Positions 1 through 9,167 of a DNA stretch of 64,000 bases are shown in pieces; the first letter of the stretch is position 1; every line of letters begins with the position of its first letter. The position numbers and the translations under genes are program-made. Under the pieces are notes generated by a model, which saw nothing but the letters and a program-made list of their open reading frames with translations, did not search any database and was not told the origin of the DNA. The DNA comes from a virus. The DNA is taken from positions 1 through 64,000 of the IMG/VR virus record IMGVR_UViG_3300027973_000054, one strand, 5' to 3'.

Positions 1-58
1 CAGATAATTTTTATATTTTTAAGTTGACTTGATCTATAATCCATAGTATCATTACTAA

Positions 59-883
59 ATGAGCCCTAAAATTAAATCAGAAGAAAATACAGTTTCAATT
101 GGCAGTTCAGAGTTATTCAATGTTGTGAATAAAGGATTAGATATTCAAATTGAAAATACTCCAACCCCAACATCTCAAGTCACTCCTCCAAAACTAGTGA
201 CTAGAAATCAATATGGTCTTATTGAAGATCAAACCTTGAACTATGTATTTAATGATGATGGAACTATTAATTGGCGTAAAATGGTTAAAATCGAACATCT
301 AGTCCCCAATAGACAAAAGACTCAAGAAACAGATGTTTCAAAACTTCAAGATAAAGATTTACTAATTCTTTTGGGTGGGATTAAAGAACTTGCTCAAATT
401 CGCGGATACACAAGCGTTGAATATAAAGTAGTAGCAGCTTCTGAAACCTATTTTGCAACAAGCTGTAAGATTACTTGGCTACCAAATTATGAAACTGGTG
501 GAAAAGAAGTAGTTTTTGAATCTCTTGCCGATGCTACAGTAAATAATACAAAGAGTTTCGCCAGATTCTTTTTAGCTGCAATCGCCGAGAATAGAGCGTT
601 TGTGCGCTGTGTTCGTAATTTCTTAAAGATCAATATTGTCTCTCAAGAGGAATTAGGTGACGCAAAACTTCTTGATGATTCTTCTTCTGTAAATGAAAAT
701 CCGACCTCTCCTCAATCACTACTTGAAAAAGTTATGAAAGAAAAGAACGTTAATTTTGAAACCCTGAAGAAAAGATTAATCAAAGATAAATTTGATAACG
801 CAGAAAATTTAAACTCTATCTCAGATATACCTAAAGTTAAGTTATTCGAACTGATAGATAGAATTAAAAAAATTAAAGATTAA
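59..883 (+). CDS. Unknown protein; possible DNA-binding or annealing-type phage protein
   Basis: 274 residues, not firmly recognised. The N-terminal 60 residues are polar and low in structure. A compact alpha/beta block follows at about residues 65-205. It contains the helix 'FARFFLAAIAENRAFVRCVR', whose pattern of small residues and arginines recalls single-strand-annealing proteins of the Rad52/Erf type; this is a resemblance only. The last 50 residues form a charged helical domain containing 'LLEKVMKEKNVNFETLKKRL', similar in style to SAP or HeH DNA-binding modules. The gene is on the plus strand and converges on, and overlaps by 4 nt, the minus-strand gene that ends at 880. The start is the first ATG in frame and has no clear Shine-Dalgarno sequence. 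Coding is secure; function is not. Confidence 0.6.
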   Translation: MSPKIKSEENTVSIGSSELFNVVNKGLDIQIENTPTPTSQVTPPKLVTRNQYGLIEDQTLNYVFNDDGTINWRKMVKIEHLVPNRQKTQETDVSKLQDKDLLILLGGIKELAQIRGYTSVEYKVVAASETYFATSCKITWLPNYETGGKEVVFESLADATVNNTKSFARFFLAAIAENRAFVRCVRNFLKINIVSQEELGDAKLLDDSSSVNENPTSPQSLLEKVMKEKNVNFETLKKRLIKDKFDNAENLNSISDIPKVKLFELIDRIKKIKD

Positions 884-1176
884 TAATCTTTGTACTTTAC
901 TAATTGGTTTCTAACAAAGTAAAGATTAATAAAAAATCCACAAAAAGCACTTAATAAATTGCTAAAATAAGAATAAGTTAATAAATCAAAAGGATTAACG
1001 AAAAAACTAATAGCTAAGGATATCCAAAAGCTAGAGCATTCATGACAAAGCAAGGGCTTGTGAATATAAGGGATCTTAGCTATAAAATTTCTAAAAGGTC
1101 TAGCAATTTCAGTATCGCTCCAAGCATAAGTTACTCCCAAGCAAACAAACAAATACGCTAAGAATTGATAAAACAT
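880..1176 (-). CDS. Small membrane protein with CxxC motif (DUF1360-like)
   Basis: 98 residues with an N-terminal hydrophobic segment (about residues 2-20), a central motif 'LLCHECSSFWISLAISFF' and a further hydrophobic stretch at about 65-90. Two or three membrane passes are likely. The CxxC-x-SFW arrangement next to a membrane helix is typical of the DUF1360-like small membrane proteins found in many phages and bacteria, whose role is unknown. It starts directly after the stop of the gene at 1177-1638, so the two are probably co-transcribed. Its 3' end overlaps the convergent plus-strand gene. Confidence 0.6.
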   Translation of the reverse strand: MFYQFLAYLFVCLGVTYAWSDTEIARPFRNFIAKIPYIHKPLLCHECSSFWISLAISFFVNPFDLLTYSYFSNLLSAFCGFFINLYFVRNQLVKYKDY

Positions 1177-1638
1177 TTAAATAAAATAAACAACTAATTT
1201 ATCTTCTTTTTCAACTACAGAAAATGATTTAAAACTAATCTTTTCTTCACTTAATTTCTTAGCAAGATTTTTCCAATCTTCTTCTGTTTTACCAATTTCA
1301 AATATTCTTCCGCTACTATTTCTAAACATATTTTGTTGCATCATTTGCATATGGTTCTCGATTGGGTTAATTGGTATTTGTGTTTTTTTAATTTCTTCTG
1401 TTAATTTCTTAACCTCTTCATTATTGATAAGATTATTGAAATAATCTTGTTCAGTAGTGATTTTCCCTTGAAGATGAGCTTTTACTCTACCTTTACAAGA
1501 GCAATTTGGATTATTTCTAGAACTAGTAAGATCAGCTAAAATTTCTGGAAATTTATCCTTTAAAGAATTAAACAATGTATCATTCTTAATGAAAGTACTA
1601 AAAAATACTGGAGAATTAAGCAATTCTTGAAATGTCAT
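1177..1638 (-). CDS. Hypothetical protein
   Basis: 153 residues, family not recognised. It has a short 'NCSCKGRVKAH' segment around residue 46 that could bind metal or nucleic acid, a methionine-rich stretch 'HMQMMQQNMF' near residue 96, and a C-terminal alpha/beta segment resembling a small domain with alternating hydrophobic strands. No signal peptide or membrane segment is seen. It lies head-to-tail with the membrane protein at 880-1176 and downstream of the tail-tube-like gene at 1680-2486, so it may be carried on the same transcript. This could be a minor virion or assembly protein, but nothing in the sequence proves it. Confidence 0.5.
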   Translation of the reverse strand: MTFQELLNSPVFFSTFIKNDTLFNSLKDKFPEILADLTSSRNNPNCSCKGRVKAHLQGKITTEQDYFNNLINNEEVKKLTEEIKKTQIPINPIENHMQMMQQNMFRNSSGRIFEIGKTEEDWKNLAKKLSEEKISFKSFSVVEKEDKLVVYFI

Positions 1639-1679
1639 ATTATTATTATAATTAATACAATGATATATTTCAATTAATT

Positions 1680-2486
1680 TTATACGCCACTTAAGATAAA
1701 GGTTTGTAAGGTAATATTTAATTTAGCATCATCAGAAACACTATAATTTAACTGAGTTTCATTTGTTATTAAATTAGATAGATTAAATGATAACAATGAT
1801 TGATTGGTATTATATTTTCTAAAAGAAAGATTTAAGTTTCTTTGAGATATTCCTGTTAATATATTTGTGACTTTTTCTTGAGTATAATTACTTGCAGAAA
1901 ATGAAAAATTCAAAGATATAGAAATAGGATACTTTATAACTACATTTGTTGGTAAATAATTACCAATAGTATAAACTCCTTCTCTTGGAATATCTATGTT
2001 TATATTAAAAGAATCTAATCTATTATTATTTGCTTCTGTTAAATTTAAATCCACATAACAATTATCACCAATATCGAAATTATTTAACGTTTTTGGTTGA
2101 TAATTAAATGTCCCATTTGTATTACCTAATTCACCCAGTATAAGACTTTTAACATTAACTTGAGGATAGTCATTTAATTTATAATTTAAAGAATAATTTG
2201 TTAAATAACCGCTAGAAAAAGTAAAAAAATTATTACCATATTCTATTTTACCGCTAAACGAACTAGAGCCAGTATAGTTAATAAACCGATCATTAGAACT
2301 CAATAAATAGCTTAAGTCAATATTAGCTATAACTGGTTTAGAAACAAAGTAATTTAAGTTAGAGTCATCAATAGCCAAAGAAGTATTTATATTATTATCA
2401 TAACTAATTCCTAAATTTTGAACCCCACTTACTAAAGAATCATTTAGATAAAAGTTCTGATTTTCTATAGTATATACATTAAACAT
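1680..2486 (-). CDS. Tail-tube-like structural protein (third paralogue)
   Basis: 268 residues, rich in Asn, Ser and alternating hydrophobics, as expected for an all-beta virion protein. It appears to be a diverged relative of the tail-tube proteins at 19612-20760 and 51124-52332. The shared pattern is: 'NLGISYDNNIN' early on; a '..DLSYLLSSNDRFINYTG' segment matching 'DFSYINSNLSNENILGF'; the central 'SGYLTNYSLNYKLNDYPQVN' matching 'NAFLTSYSTEGSVGNFPTTT'; and a C-terminal 'KLNITLQTFILSG' strand. It is shorter than the other two and lacks their 'MARNRIIY' start. It lies divergent from the tail-tip genes, which makes a distal tube or tip-adaptor role attractive. A GTGTAAT element ends 8 nt before the ATG. 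Confidence 0.55.
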   Translation of the reverse strand: MFNVYTIENQNFYLNDSLVSGVQNLGISYDNNINTSLAIDDSNLNYFVSKPVIANIDLSYLLSSNDRFINYTGSSSFSGKIEYGNNFFTFSSGYLTNYSLNYKLNDYPQVNVKSLILGELGNTNGTFNYQPKTLNNFDIGDNCYVDLNLTEANNNRLDSFNINIDIPREGVYTIGNYLPTNVVIKYPISISLNFSFSASNYTQEKVTNILTGISQRNLNLSFRKYNTNQSLLSFNLSNLITNETQLNYSVSDDAKLNITLQTFILSGV

Positions 2487-2494
2487 TAACTATA

Positions 2495-2501
2495 ATTACA
2501 C
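2495..2501 (-). promoter_or_regulatory. GTGTAAT element upstream of the tail-tube-like gene
   Basis: On the minus strand GTGTAAT is followed by 8 nt and then the ATG at 2486, with no Shine-Dalgarno sequence. It belongs to the window-wide element family interpreted as a minus-10-only phage promoter. It is back-to-back with the plus-strand copy at 2511-2517. Confidence 0.5.
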
Positions 2502-2510
2502 TACTTTTAA

Positions 2511-2517
2511 GTGTAAA
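2511..2517 (+). promoter_or_regulatory. GTGTAAA element driving the tail-tip block
   Basis: Plus-strand 'AAGTGTAAAATATAGGAGG' contains the element followed by a strong Shine-Dalgarno GGAGG (2522-2526 region) before the ATG at 2538. There are 20 nt between the element and the ATG. With 2495-2501 it makes a divergent promoter pair. Confidence 0.5.
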
Positions 2518-2537
2518 ATATAGGAGGTAAAAGGTAT

Positions 2538-3080
2538 ATGGCAAGTATTTACGATACAGTTCCAGCTTGGAGCGGGAGTACTACTTATAATAAGTATAGT
2601 ATAGCGCTAGGTAGCGACGGTAGATATTATTATTCTGTAATCGATTCTAACATTGGAAATAATCCAATTACGCCTTCTAATTTAGGAGTGTCTTGGGATG
2701 GATATGTTTCTTTAAATGGAACTCTCGTGCCTGATTTTTGGTGGAAACCATCATACAATGCTAAAATAAATTTAAAACCAAGAATTAAAATCAATAGATT
2801 TGGGAATGGATACGAACAAAGAGTAAATGATGGAATAAATAATAATTTAATAGAATTAACTTTAAATTTCGATAATAGAAGTGAAATAGAAGCGGTATCT
2901 ATTTTGCATTTCTTAAACGCAAGAAATGCTCAACAAGCTTTTATTTATAATCTTCCAACTATATACGCTAAATCAAATACTAATTTAAATACAGAATTTG
3001 TTTGTCCAGAATGGTCTCCAACTTATATATCTTATAATAATTACTCTATAGAAGCTACATTCATAGAAGTACCAGCATAA
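2538..3080 (+). CDS. Minor tail protein, lambda gpM-like, with N-terminal carbohydrate-binding-like module
   Basis: 180 residues. The C-terminal two thirds fits the lambda gpM/Phage_min_tail pattern: 'INRFGNGYEQRVNDGINNNL' (about residues 91-110), an 'L..L.F' strand, the 'LHFLNARNAQQAFIY' segment, and a terminal 'C-x-x-W....YSIEATFIEV'. The first 65 residues resemble a small aromatic carbohydrate-binding module of the CBM5/12 type ('WSGSTTYNKYSIALGSDGRYYYS'-like), an addition not present in lambda gpM. It is the first gene of the plus-strand tail-tip block M-L-K-I-J and has a strong GGAGG ribosome site. It is expected to join the tape-measure/tube end to the tip. Confidence 0.8.
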   Translation: MASIYDTVPAWSGSTTYNKYSIALGSDGRYYYSVIDSNIGNNPITPSNLGVSWDGYVSLNGTLVPDFWWKPSYNAKINLKPRIKINRFGNGYEQRVNDGINNNLIELTLNFDNRSEIEAVSILHFLNARNAQQAFIYNLPTIYAKSNTNLNTEFVCPEWSPTYISYNNYSIEATFIEVPA

Positions 3081-3084
3081 AATT

Positions 3085-4452
3085 ATGCCTACATCATCTG
3101 AAGTTTATAATTTAATAGTAAGCGGTAATCAATCCTTAAATACTGAAATAAGTTCTTTAACTCCATCCACACAAGTTATTTTATACGAAATTGATTTGTC
3201 AGAAATTGCTCCAACAATGATCAATTACAATTACGATGGACAACAACCAATTAATAATGGTATTTTTAGAGTTTATAATGATTACAATGTATTTAATATT
3301 GTAGATAATCCATATGGAACAATAAAATGGCAAAATAATTTCTATTATCCATTTCCAATTTTTGCTGAAGGATTTGAATATTCTTCTGCAGGAACATTAC
3401 CAACTCCAAAAATTTCAATATCTAATCTTTCTCCAGATAATTCTTCTAATTCCTTTTATAGATATATTAGAATGCAAATGCAAAGTTTAGGAGACATCGT
3501 TGGTGCAAAATTTACTAGAATCAAAACATTCTTAAAATATCTAGATGGCGCAAATTTTTCTGGTAGATATAATCCATATAATCCAAATACTGGTTTATAT
3601 GAAGTAGAATTACCAAGAGATATTTATTATATAGATAGAAAAACCCTAGAAAGTAACAATGTAATTGAGTATCAATTAAATACAATTCTTGATATAGAAA
3701 ATTTAACTCTTCCAGCTAGAACAATTTATGCCAAAAAATGTCCATTTCAATATAGAGGAGAAGGATGTATTTATGAATACGATAGTAGATTAACTTATTT
3801 GCATAGTGGAATTTACGCTAATACAGTTAATTCTCCTATTAGTGTTCAAGGTCTTTTGAGAGCTCCTCCTGTAGCTACAGATAATGATCAATTATTTGTT
3901 GGAGGAGTTTTTGCTACTGGAATAGCTGGAACATCTACAAATACTGCTATATTTAGATTAACTGGTACTCTTGGCAATTCTGGAGTATGGTTAGAAAGTG
4001 CAAATTATGTTTCTGGTGATTTTGTTTATCTTCAAAATAGAGGGTTAAAATTTTATTATGTTTGTATAAATAATAATACTGCAGATCAATTTAATGCTCC
4101 TCCTAATACAACTTATTGGGCATCAGATTCTTGCTCTAAAAGTTTAAATGCATGTAGATTAAGATGGTTGAAAAATCCAGCTTTTAGACCTGTCATTTGG
4201 CCAACTAACAGAGGTGGAGAAACTTTTGATGAAACTAGAAGAAGAATAGAAGGCATAGTTGCTAGCGGAGCAAGATCTCTTTGGGTAACAGGAATTAATG
4301 GTTCTCCAGTTTATTTTCCAAGAAGACCTGGATGCGAAGATCCTTCTTCACCACGAGCCCATGGAATTCCAAAAGACAAAGATGGAAATTATCTAAACGG
4401 TTTTCTTCCGTTTGGTGGTTTTCCAGGCACAAATAAACCCCAACAAAATTAA
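3085..4452 (+). CDS. Minor tail protein, lambda gpL-like
   Basis: 455 residues, about twice lambda gpL. An N-terminal beta domain (1-210) is followed by the diagnostic cysteine region: 'KKCPFQYRGEGC' with Cys219 and Cys228, then 'DSCSKSLNACRLRW' with Cys350 and Cys357. These match the ligands that hold an iron-sulfur cluster in the lambda gpL family. The segment between the pairs (about 240-345) is an insertion with beta-rich, fibre-like sequence. A further Cys lies at 'RPGCEDP' near the C-terminus. The gene follows gpM by 4 nt and precedes the gpK-like gene by 1 nt, the standard order. Family assignment is firm; cluster binding is inferred from residues. Confidence 0.85.
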   Translation: MPTSSEVYNLIVSGNQSLNTEISSLTPSTQVILYEIDLSEIAPTMINYNYDGQQPINNGIFRVYNDYNVFNIVDNPYGTIKWQNNFYYPFPIFAEGFEYSSAGTLPTPKISISNLSPDNSSNSFYRYIRMQMQSLGDIVGAKFTRIKTFLKYLDGANFSGRYNPYNPNTGLYEVELPRDIYYIDRKTLESNNVIEYQLNTILDIENLTLPARTIYAKKCPFQYRGEGCIYEYDSRLTYLHSGIYANTVNSPISVQGLLRAPPVATDNDQLFVGGVFATGIAGTSTNTAIFRLTGTLGNSGVWLESANYVSGDFVYLQNRGLKFYYVCINNNTADQFNAPPNTTYWASDSCSKSLNACRLRWLKNPAFRPVIWPTNRGGETFDETRRRIEGIVASGARSLWVTGINGSPVYFPRRPGCEDPSSPRAHGIPKDKDGNYLNGFLPFGGFPGTNKPQQN

Positions 4453-4453
4453 A

Positions 4454-5176
4454 ATGATTGATAAAAAATTAAAAAACTTTATCCGCAATCAATCTTTAAA
4501 AGATTATCCAAATGAAGCTTGTGGATTTATAGTAGAAAATAATAAGAATTTTGAATGTATTCCATGCGAAAATATTTCAGATAATCCTAAAGAGCATTTT
4601 AAAATTTCTTCTAAAAGATTTTTAGAAATTAAAAAAAATTATAATATATTTTATATTTATCATAGTCATACGAACGATAATGAAAATTTTAGTGAAACAG
4701 ATACAAATTGCTCTGATAATCTCAACTTACCAATTATATTATATAGTATAAAAAATGATATTATTAAAGTATATGAACCAGTTAATACTAAAAAAGAATA
4801 TATCGGAAGATTTTATGAACATGGAAAGTATGACTGTTTTAAATTGATAGAAGAATTTTATAAAAAAGAAAAATCTATAGAACTTAAATATAATCAAGAA
4901 TTTTATTCAAAATCATTGCAACAAATGGATATTAAAAGTGAAGTTTATAAATTATATACAAATAATAATTTTGAACTTATAGATCATAAAAACCCTTTGG
5001 AATTGCATGATATACTACTAATCGATGCTTTTGGAGAAAATAAACCAAAACATTTCGCCCTTTATCTTGGAAATGACAAGATATTACATCAACCGATGTT
5101 TGGTTTCTCAAAAATTGAAAATTATTGTAATTTTTATAAAAGGCATACAGATTCAATATTTAGGTTTAAAAAATGA
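4454..5176 (+). CDS. Tail assembly protein, lambda gpK-like JAMM plus NlpC/P60 peptidase
   Basis: 240 residues using the ATG at 4454, immediately after the gpL stop; a start at 4412 would extend 14 residues into gpL and is less likely. The N-terminal JAB/MPN domain has the full JAMM metalloprotease set: Glu21 in 'NEACGFIV' and 'HSHTNDNENFSETD' (His70, His72, Ser80, Asp83). The C-terminal NlpC/P60 domain has the catalytic Cys128 in 'KYDCFKLIE' and His200 in 'KHFALYLG'. In lambda, gpK acts in tail-tip assembly and is thought to help local cell-wall digestion during DNA entry. Both catalytic sets look intact. The last 4 nt overlap the gpI-like gene. Confidence 0.88.
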   Translation: MIDKKLKNFIRNQSLKDYPNEACGFIVENNKNFECIPCENISDNPKEHFKISSKRFLEIKKNYNIFYIYHSHTNDNENFSETDTNCSDNLNLPIILYSIKNDIIKVYEPVNTKKEYIGRFYEHGKYDCFKLIEEFYKKEKSIELKYNQEFYSKSLQQMDIKSEVYKLYTNNNFELIDHKNPLELHDILLIDAFGENKPKHFALYLGNDKILHQPMFGFSKIENYCNFYKRHTDSIFRFKK

Positions 5177-5937
5177 TAACAGTAAACTTACATGGTAAAT
5201 TAGGTCAAGATTTAGGTGAAACATGGGAATTAGATGTTTCATCAGTTTCAGAAGCTTTACACGCTATAGATATAAATACTAAAAAATTAAGACAATGGCT
5301 TATAACTTATAAGGACGAATATGAATATGAAATTTTAGTTGATCAAAATAATCTTTTCAATGAAACTCCAGATTATAAAAATATAGATGAATTAAAAAAC
5401 TCTGAATTTTGCTTAAATATTAAAGATAAAATAAAAACAATAGATATTGTTCCATCTATTATAGGCTCTGGTGGATTTGGTAAAATTGCTCTAGGAGCAG
5501 GTGCTATAATTGGAGCTGTAGCATTAGGAGTATTTACTCCATTTCTTTTACCAGCAGTATCTTTAGGTTTTGCTGGATTAGGTTTAATTGCAGCTGGAAC
5601 AAGCGAACTACTTTCTAAACCACCGCCAAGTGTTCCATTTACCGCTCAACAAACTAATCCAATAGATGGTCAAGGGCAAGCTGGTGGAGCTGTATCTTAT
5701 CTTTTTAATGGTCCAGTTAATACAGTAGGAGAAGGTGGGCCAGTTCCAGTGGGCTATGGACAACTTCTAGTTGGTGGGAATAATGTATTCAGCAATTATG
5801 ATATTATATATAGAGCTTATACTTCTGATTTTTCAGATGCTACCCTACAAGTAGAGAATCAAGGAGATAGTCAATATTTATTTAACAGTAAATGTCAATT
5901 TCAAGAACAAACTCCATTGAGTTCATTACCATTTTAA
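5173..5937 (+). CDS. Tail assembly protein, lambda gpI-like
   Basis: 254 residues. The N-terminal 90 residues form a ubiquitin-like beta-grasp module beginning 'MITVNLHGKLGQDLG' as in lambda gpI. A Gly/Ala-rich hydrophobic stretch (about 98-150) could cross or insert into a membrane. A C-terminal segment with 'GPVNTVGEGGPVPVGYGQLL' is the highly conserved part of the family. The last 45 residues are extra relative to lambda. It overlaps the gpK-like gene by 4 nt and is followed 3 nt later by the gpJ-like gene. It is expected to be needed for tip assembly but not necessarily present in mature virions. Confidence 0.85.
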   Translation: MITVNLHGKLGQDLGETWELDVSSVSEALHAIDINTKKLRQWLITYKDEYEYEILVDQNNLFNETPDYKNIDELKNSEFCLNIKDKIKTIDIVPSIIGSGGFGKIALGAGAIIGAVALGVFTPFLLPAVSLGFAGLGLIAAGTSELLSKPPPSVPFTAQQTNPIDGQGQAGGAVSYLFNGPVNTVGEGGPVPVGYGQLLVGGNNVFSNYDIIYRAYTSDFSDATLQVENQGDSQYLFNSKCQFQEQTPLSSLPF

Positions 5938-5940
5938 TTT

Positions 5941-8900
5941 ATGGCAAATGCAAATAAATATGCAGACGGTTTGAGTTATCTTTTATTTCCTGGAAATCAT
6001 GGTCTTGGTACATGCGGATATAATTTTCCAGAAAGCACAGCTCAAGATGATGGTGGTGGGGCTGGAGGAAATTTATCTTTAAGTTTTAGTGGCTCTAGAA
6101 TACCTTTTAATACTGACCCTCTTGCTCCTCAACAAGCATTAAGAGGTCCAAGTGGTTATTTTGGTAGGTATACAGTTATGGCAACAATAACTGGTGGACC
6201 AATTCAAGATTGGCTAGGTGGTCCAGTTTTTCGGCCTATTTATTATAATGCTCCAAATTTAAGAACTATTTATGGAGTTCATACGAATATTAATGTAGAA
6301 GACGGAACTCAACGACAAGATAATGGAACATTTATAACTGAAAGATTTAAAAATGGCAGAGCTTTCAACTCTATTTCTCAAGTAAATATATTAGATCTAA
6401 TTTCTGAAGGACCAATAGAAGGATTTATTTCTGGTATTTATGTTTACAATGCAAGCGGTAAAACTACTGGAGATATAGGTTATAATAGTGCAATTTTTCA
6501 ACCATTTGAACAAACTTATAGTAATCCAGAAACAAGATCTATCTTTTGGGATGATGTACCAGTAACAGATTTAGCAGGATTTTATAATTTCCAATACGCA
6601 AATTATAGATTTACTTATGGAGAAAAAACTAACGATCATACTATATACAATCCATATATCAATCTATATGAAGAAAGAAGAGATTATGGGGCACGAAAAG
6701 TAGATATAAATAAATATCCAATTCAAACATCTGTTACAAAAAGTTATGGTGATACTTTATATGGTTTTTACTTGATAAGTGGAAACAATCAAGTACTAAC
6801 TCCTAAAACGTATTATATATATAATACAGATATTTCAGCTTTAAAAATAAATGTAAAAATTAATAGTTTATATGAACAAATATTAACTGGGTCAAACGCA
6901 GGAGATGTAGAAAAACAAAATTTAACATTAAGATTTATAATTTATAGAATTTTATCAAATGGAGAATTAGTGCTTTTAGATACATCTAAATATTTTCCAT
7001 TTATTAGTGATTATTATTCTAGAGATGATATTGGAATTCAAGGTAAAGTAGCTAATAGCCCAACAATGATAACTTATGAATTTACTTTAAAACCTTATTC
7101 TGAAAATTCTCCTTGGTATGATCTTTTTCCTAATCAAATTGGATGGGCAATGGACATAGTTAAAATGACAAGAGAAGGCGCTGGCGGAGGTTTATCAAAT
7201 TCAACATCTATAGATAGCATAACAGAAGTTTATAGCGATAGATTTGTTTACCCAGACACAGCTATGGTTTTATCAAAATTTGATGCAAGATACTTTAATA
7301 ATATTCCCACTAGAACATATGAAGTTAGATTATTAAAAGTTAAAATTCCAGTAAATTATGATCCAATATTGAGAACATATACTGGCTCTTGGAATGGAAA
7401 ATTTAAAGTAGCATGGACAGATAATCCAGCTTGGTGTTTTTATGATTTAATAACTAACAATAGATTTGGATTAGGAAAATTCATTGATGCAGGTTTAACA
7501 GATAAATGGACTTTATATGAAATCGCTCAATATTGCGATCAATTTGTATCGGATGGAGTTGGAGGATTAGAACCAAGATTTAGATGCAATCTTTACATGG
7601 CAAATAAAGAAGAAGCCTATAAAGTTTTAAATGATATGGCTAGTGTATTTAGAGCTATAGTTTATTATTCCGCTGGACAAATTACATTATCTCAAGACTC
7701 TTTAAAGGAACCAATTTATTTATTTAACAATAGTAATGTTATTGAGGGTTCATTTAATTATTCTGATGCTTCTAAAAAATCAAGAAAAACAGTTGCTTCT
7801 GTAAGATATAATGATCAAAATGATAACTACAAGCCAGCCATAGAATATATCGAAGATAAAACTTCTATATTAAAATATGGAATACGAGAAACAGAAATTG
7901 TCGCCTTCGGGTGCACAAGTCAAAATCAAGCCAGAAGAGTAGGAAAATGGCTTTTAACAACTCAAAATACTGAAACCGAATTAGTTGACTTTCAAGTTGG
8001 TTTAGAAGGTAATTATATAAAACCTGGAGATGTTATACTTATATATGATCAATATAGAAAGAATCAATCCTACGCTGGAAGAACGATGGAATTAACTACT
8101 GGATACGCTATATTAGATACTCCTTATAATTTTACTAATACATATGCAATCACTGGTGCTAACGCAAATAATTCATTTATATTTAATGTATTAACTCCAA
8201 CTTACAATTTAAATTTTGGAACACAACTCGGTGATCTTTATGCTACTGGTTTTTCTGATATTACATCTTCTGGAGTTACAGGATTAAATAGTTCGTTCTT
8301 AAGAAGAAGCCAATTACAATCAATTACAATAAACAATCCACAAAACTATTTAACAAGTGGCTCTGGAATATACTCTAATAATATAAGAATTAATTTTCCA
8401 AATCGCTTGACAGTTAGTGGTTACAGTTTTCCACAAAATACAGTATGGAGTATAGATATAAATACCTCTGGATACGCAACTCAAGGAATTAATACTAGGT
8501 CTCAAATAAATAATCCAACTAACACTTTATATCCAGGATACTATTTAGAATCATATCTGAATAAGCCTAAAAAATATAGAATTCTAAATATATCAGAAAA
8601 AGAACCATCACTATTTAATATTAATGCTCTTGAGTATAATGATCAAAAATATGCAAATATAGATAATGTAGCAACACTTGTTAATGTGCCTGTTCGACCA
8701 GCTTTACCAGTTGCTCCTACTTTATTCTTGAGCGGTATATTTAGAAATTCTTCTGATTCTTATTGTGCAACTAGTCCTTGTAATGGAACAATTTATACAA
8801 CTAATCAAGGTGGAATTAATAGCATCATGTATAATATACAACCTCCAGCAGATAATTCTGCAAATAGTCTATATTATGTTTACGTTAAACCATTTAGTAA

Positions 8901-9165
8901 TTTTACTAGCACCACTCAAACTCCAGAAGTATATTTGAACGATGTAATATCTCCAAACAATTTAAAAACAGGAATGAGTCCAACAAATTGGTTATTGGGC
9001 ACAATACCTCCATTCTTAACGCCAACTGGTGCAGGTAATTATTTTTTCAGAATATTCGCTGAAAATTCTTTTGGAGAAAGAAGTACGCCCGCTACTGGAG
9101 CATACAACTTAACTGCTCAAGCTTCTGTGTTTAGCGTAATAGCAAGTGGACGCAATATATATTAA
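5941..9165 (+). CDS. Tail-tip host-specificity protein, lambda gpJ-like
   Basis: 1,074 residues, close to the family length. The 130-residue N-terminal region begins with 'NKYADGLSYLLFPGNHG'. The signature 'NSISQVNILDLISEGPIEGF' is at about residues 142-161 and corresponds to the conserved N-terminal core of gpJ. The middle holds the 'NPAWCFYDLITNNRFGLGK' hub-domain motif (about 497-515), typical of gpJ and related baseplate hubs. The C-terminal third is beta-rich with fibronectin-like strands ('PVRPALPVAPTLFLSGIF', then 'NSLYYVYVKPFSNFTS'), likely the receptor-facing end. It is the central component of the tip and the best candidate for primary receptor binding. Confidence 0.88.
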   Translation: MANANKYADGLSYLLFPGNHGLGTCGYNFPESTAQDDGGGAGGNLSLSFSGSRIPFNTDPLAPQQALRGPSGYFGRYTVMATITGGPIQDWLGGPVFRPIYYNAPNLRTIYGVHTNINVEDGTQRQDNGTFITERFKNGRAFNSISQVNILDLISEGPIEGFISGIYVYNASGKTTGDIGYNSAIFQPFEQTYSNPETRSIFWDDVPVTDLAGFYNFQYANYRFTYGEKTNDHTIYNPYINLYEERRDYGARKVDINKYPIQTSVTKSYGDTLYGFYLISGNNQVLTPKTYYIYNTDISALKINVKINSLYEQILTGSNAGDVEKQNLTLRFIIYRILSNGELVLLDTSKYFPFISDYYSRDDIGIQGKVANSPTMITYEFTLKPYSENSPWYDLFPNQIGWAMDIVKMTREGAGGGLSNSTSIDSITEVYSDRFVYPDTAMVLSKFDARYFNNIPTRTYEVRLLKVKIPVNYDPILRTYTGSWNGKFKVAWTDNPAWCFYDLITNNRFGLGKFIDAGLTDKWTLYEIAQYCDQFVSDGVGGLEPRFRCNLYMANKEEAYKVLNDMASVFRAIVYYSAGQITLSQDSLKEPIYLFNNSNVIEGSFNYSDASKKSRKTVASVRYNDQNDNYKPAIEYIEDKTSILKYGIRETEIVAFGCTSQNQARRVGKWLLTTQNTETELVDFQVGLEGNYIKPGDVILIYDQYRKNQSYAGRTMELTTGYAILDTPYNFTNTYAITGANANNSFIFNVLTPTYNLNFGTQLGDLYATGFSDITSSGVTGLNSSFLRRSQLQSITINNPQNYLTSGSGIYSNNIRINFPNRLTVSGYSFPQNTVWSIDINTSGYATQGINTRSQINNPTNTLYPGYYLESYLNKPKKYRILNISEKEPSLFNINALEYNDQKYANIDNVATLVNVPVRPALPVAPTLFLSGIFRNSSDSYCATSPCNGTIYTTNQGGINSIMYNIQPPADNSANSLYYVYVKPFSNFTSTTQTPEVYLNDVISPNNLKTGMSPTNWLLGTIPPFLTPTGAGNYFFRIFAENSFGERSTPATGAYNLTAQASVFSVIASGRNIY

Positions 9166-9167
9166 TT

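Noticed and set aside
874-892. Terminator between the convergent genes at 883/880
   Set aside because: AAAGATTA/TAATCTTT is a weak all-A/T hairpin with no following T run.
4412-4453. Earlier ATG for the gpK-like gene
   Set aside because: It would overlap gpL by 41 nt with no ribosome site; the ATG at 4454 directly follows the gpL stop.
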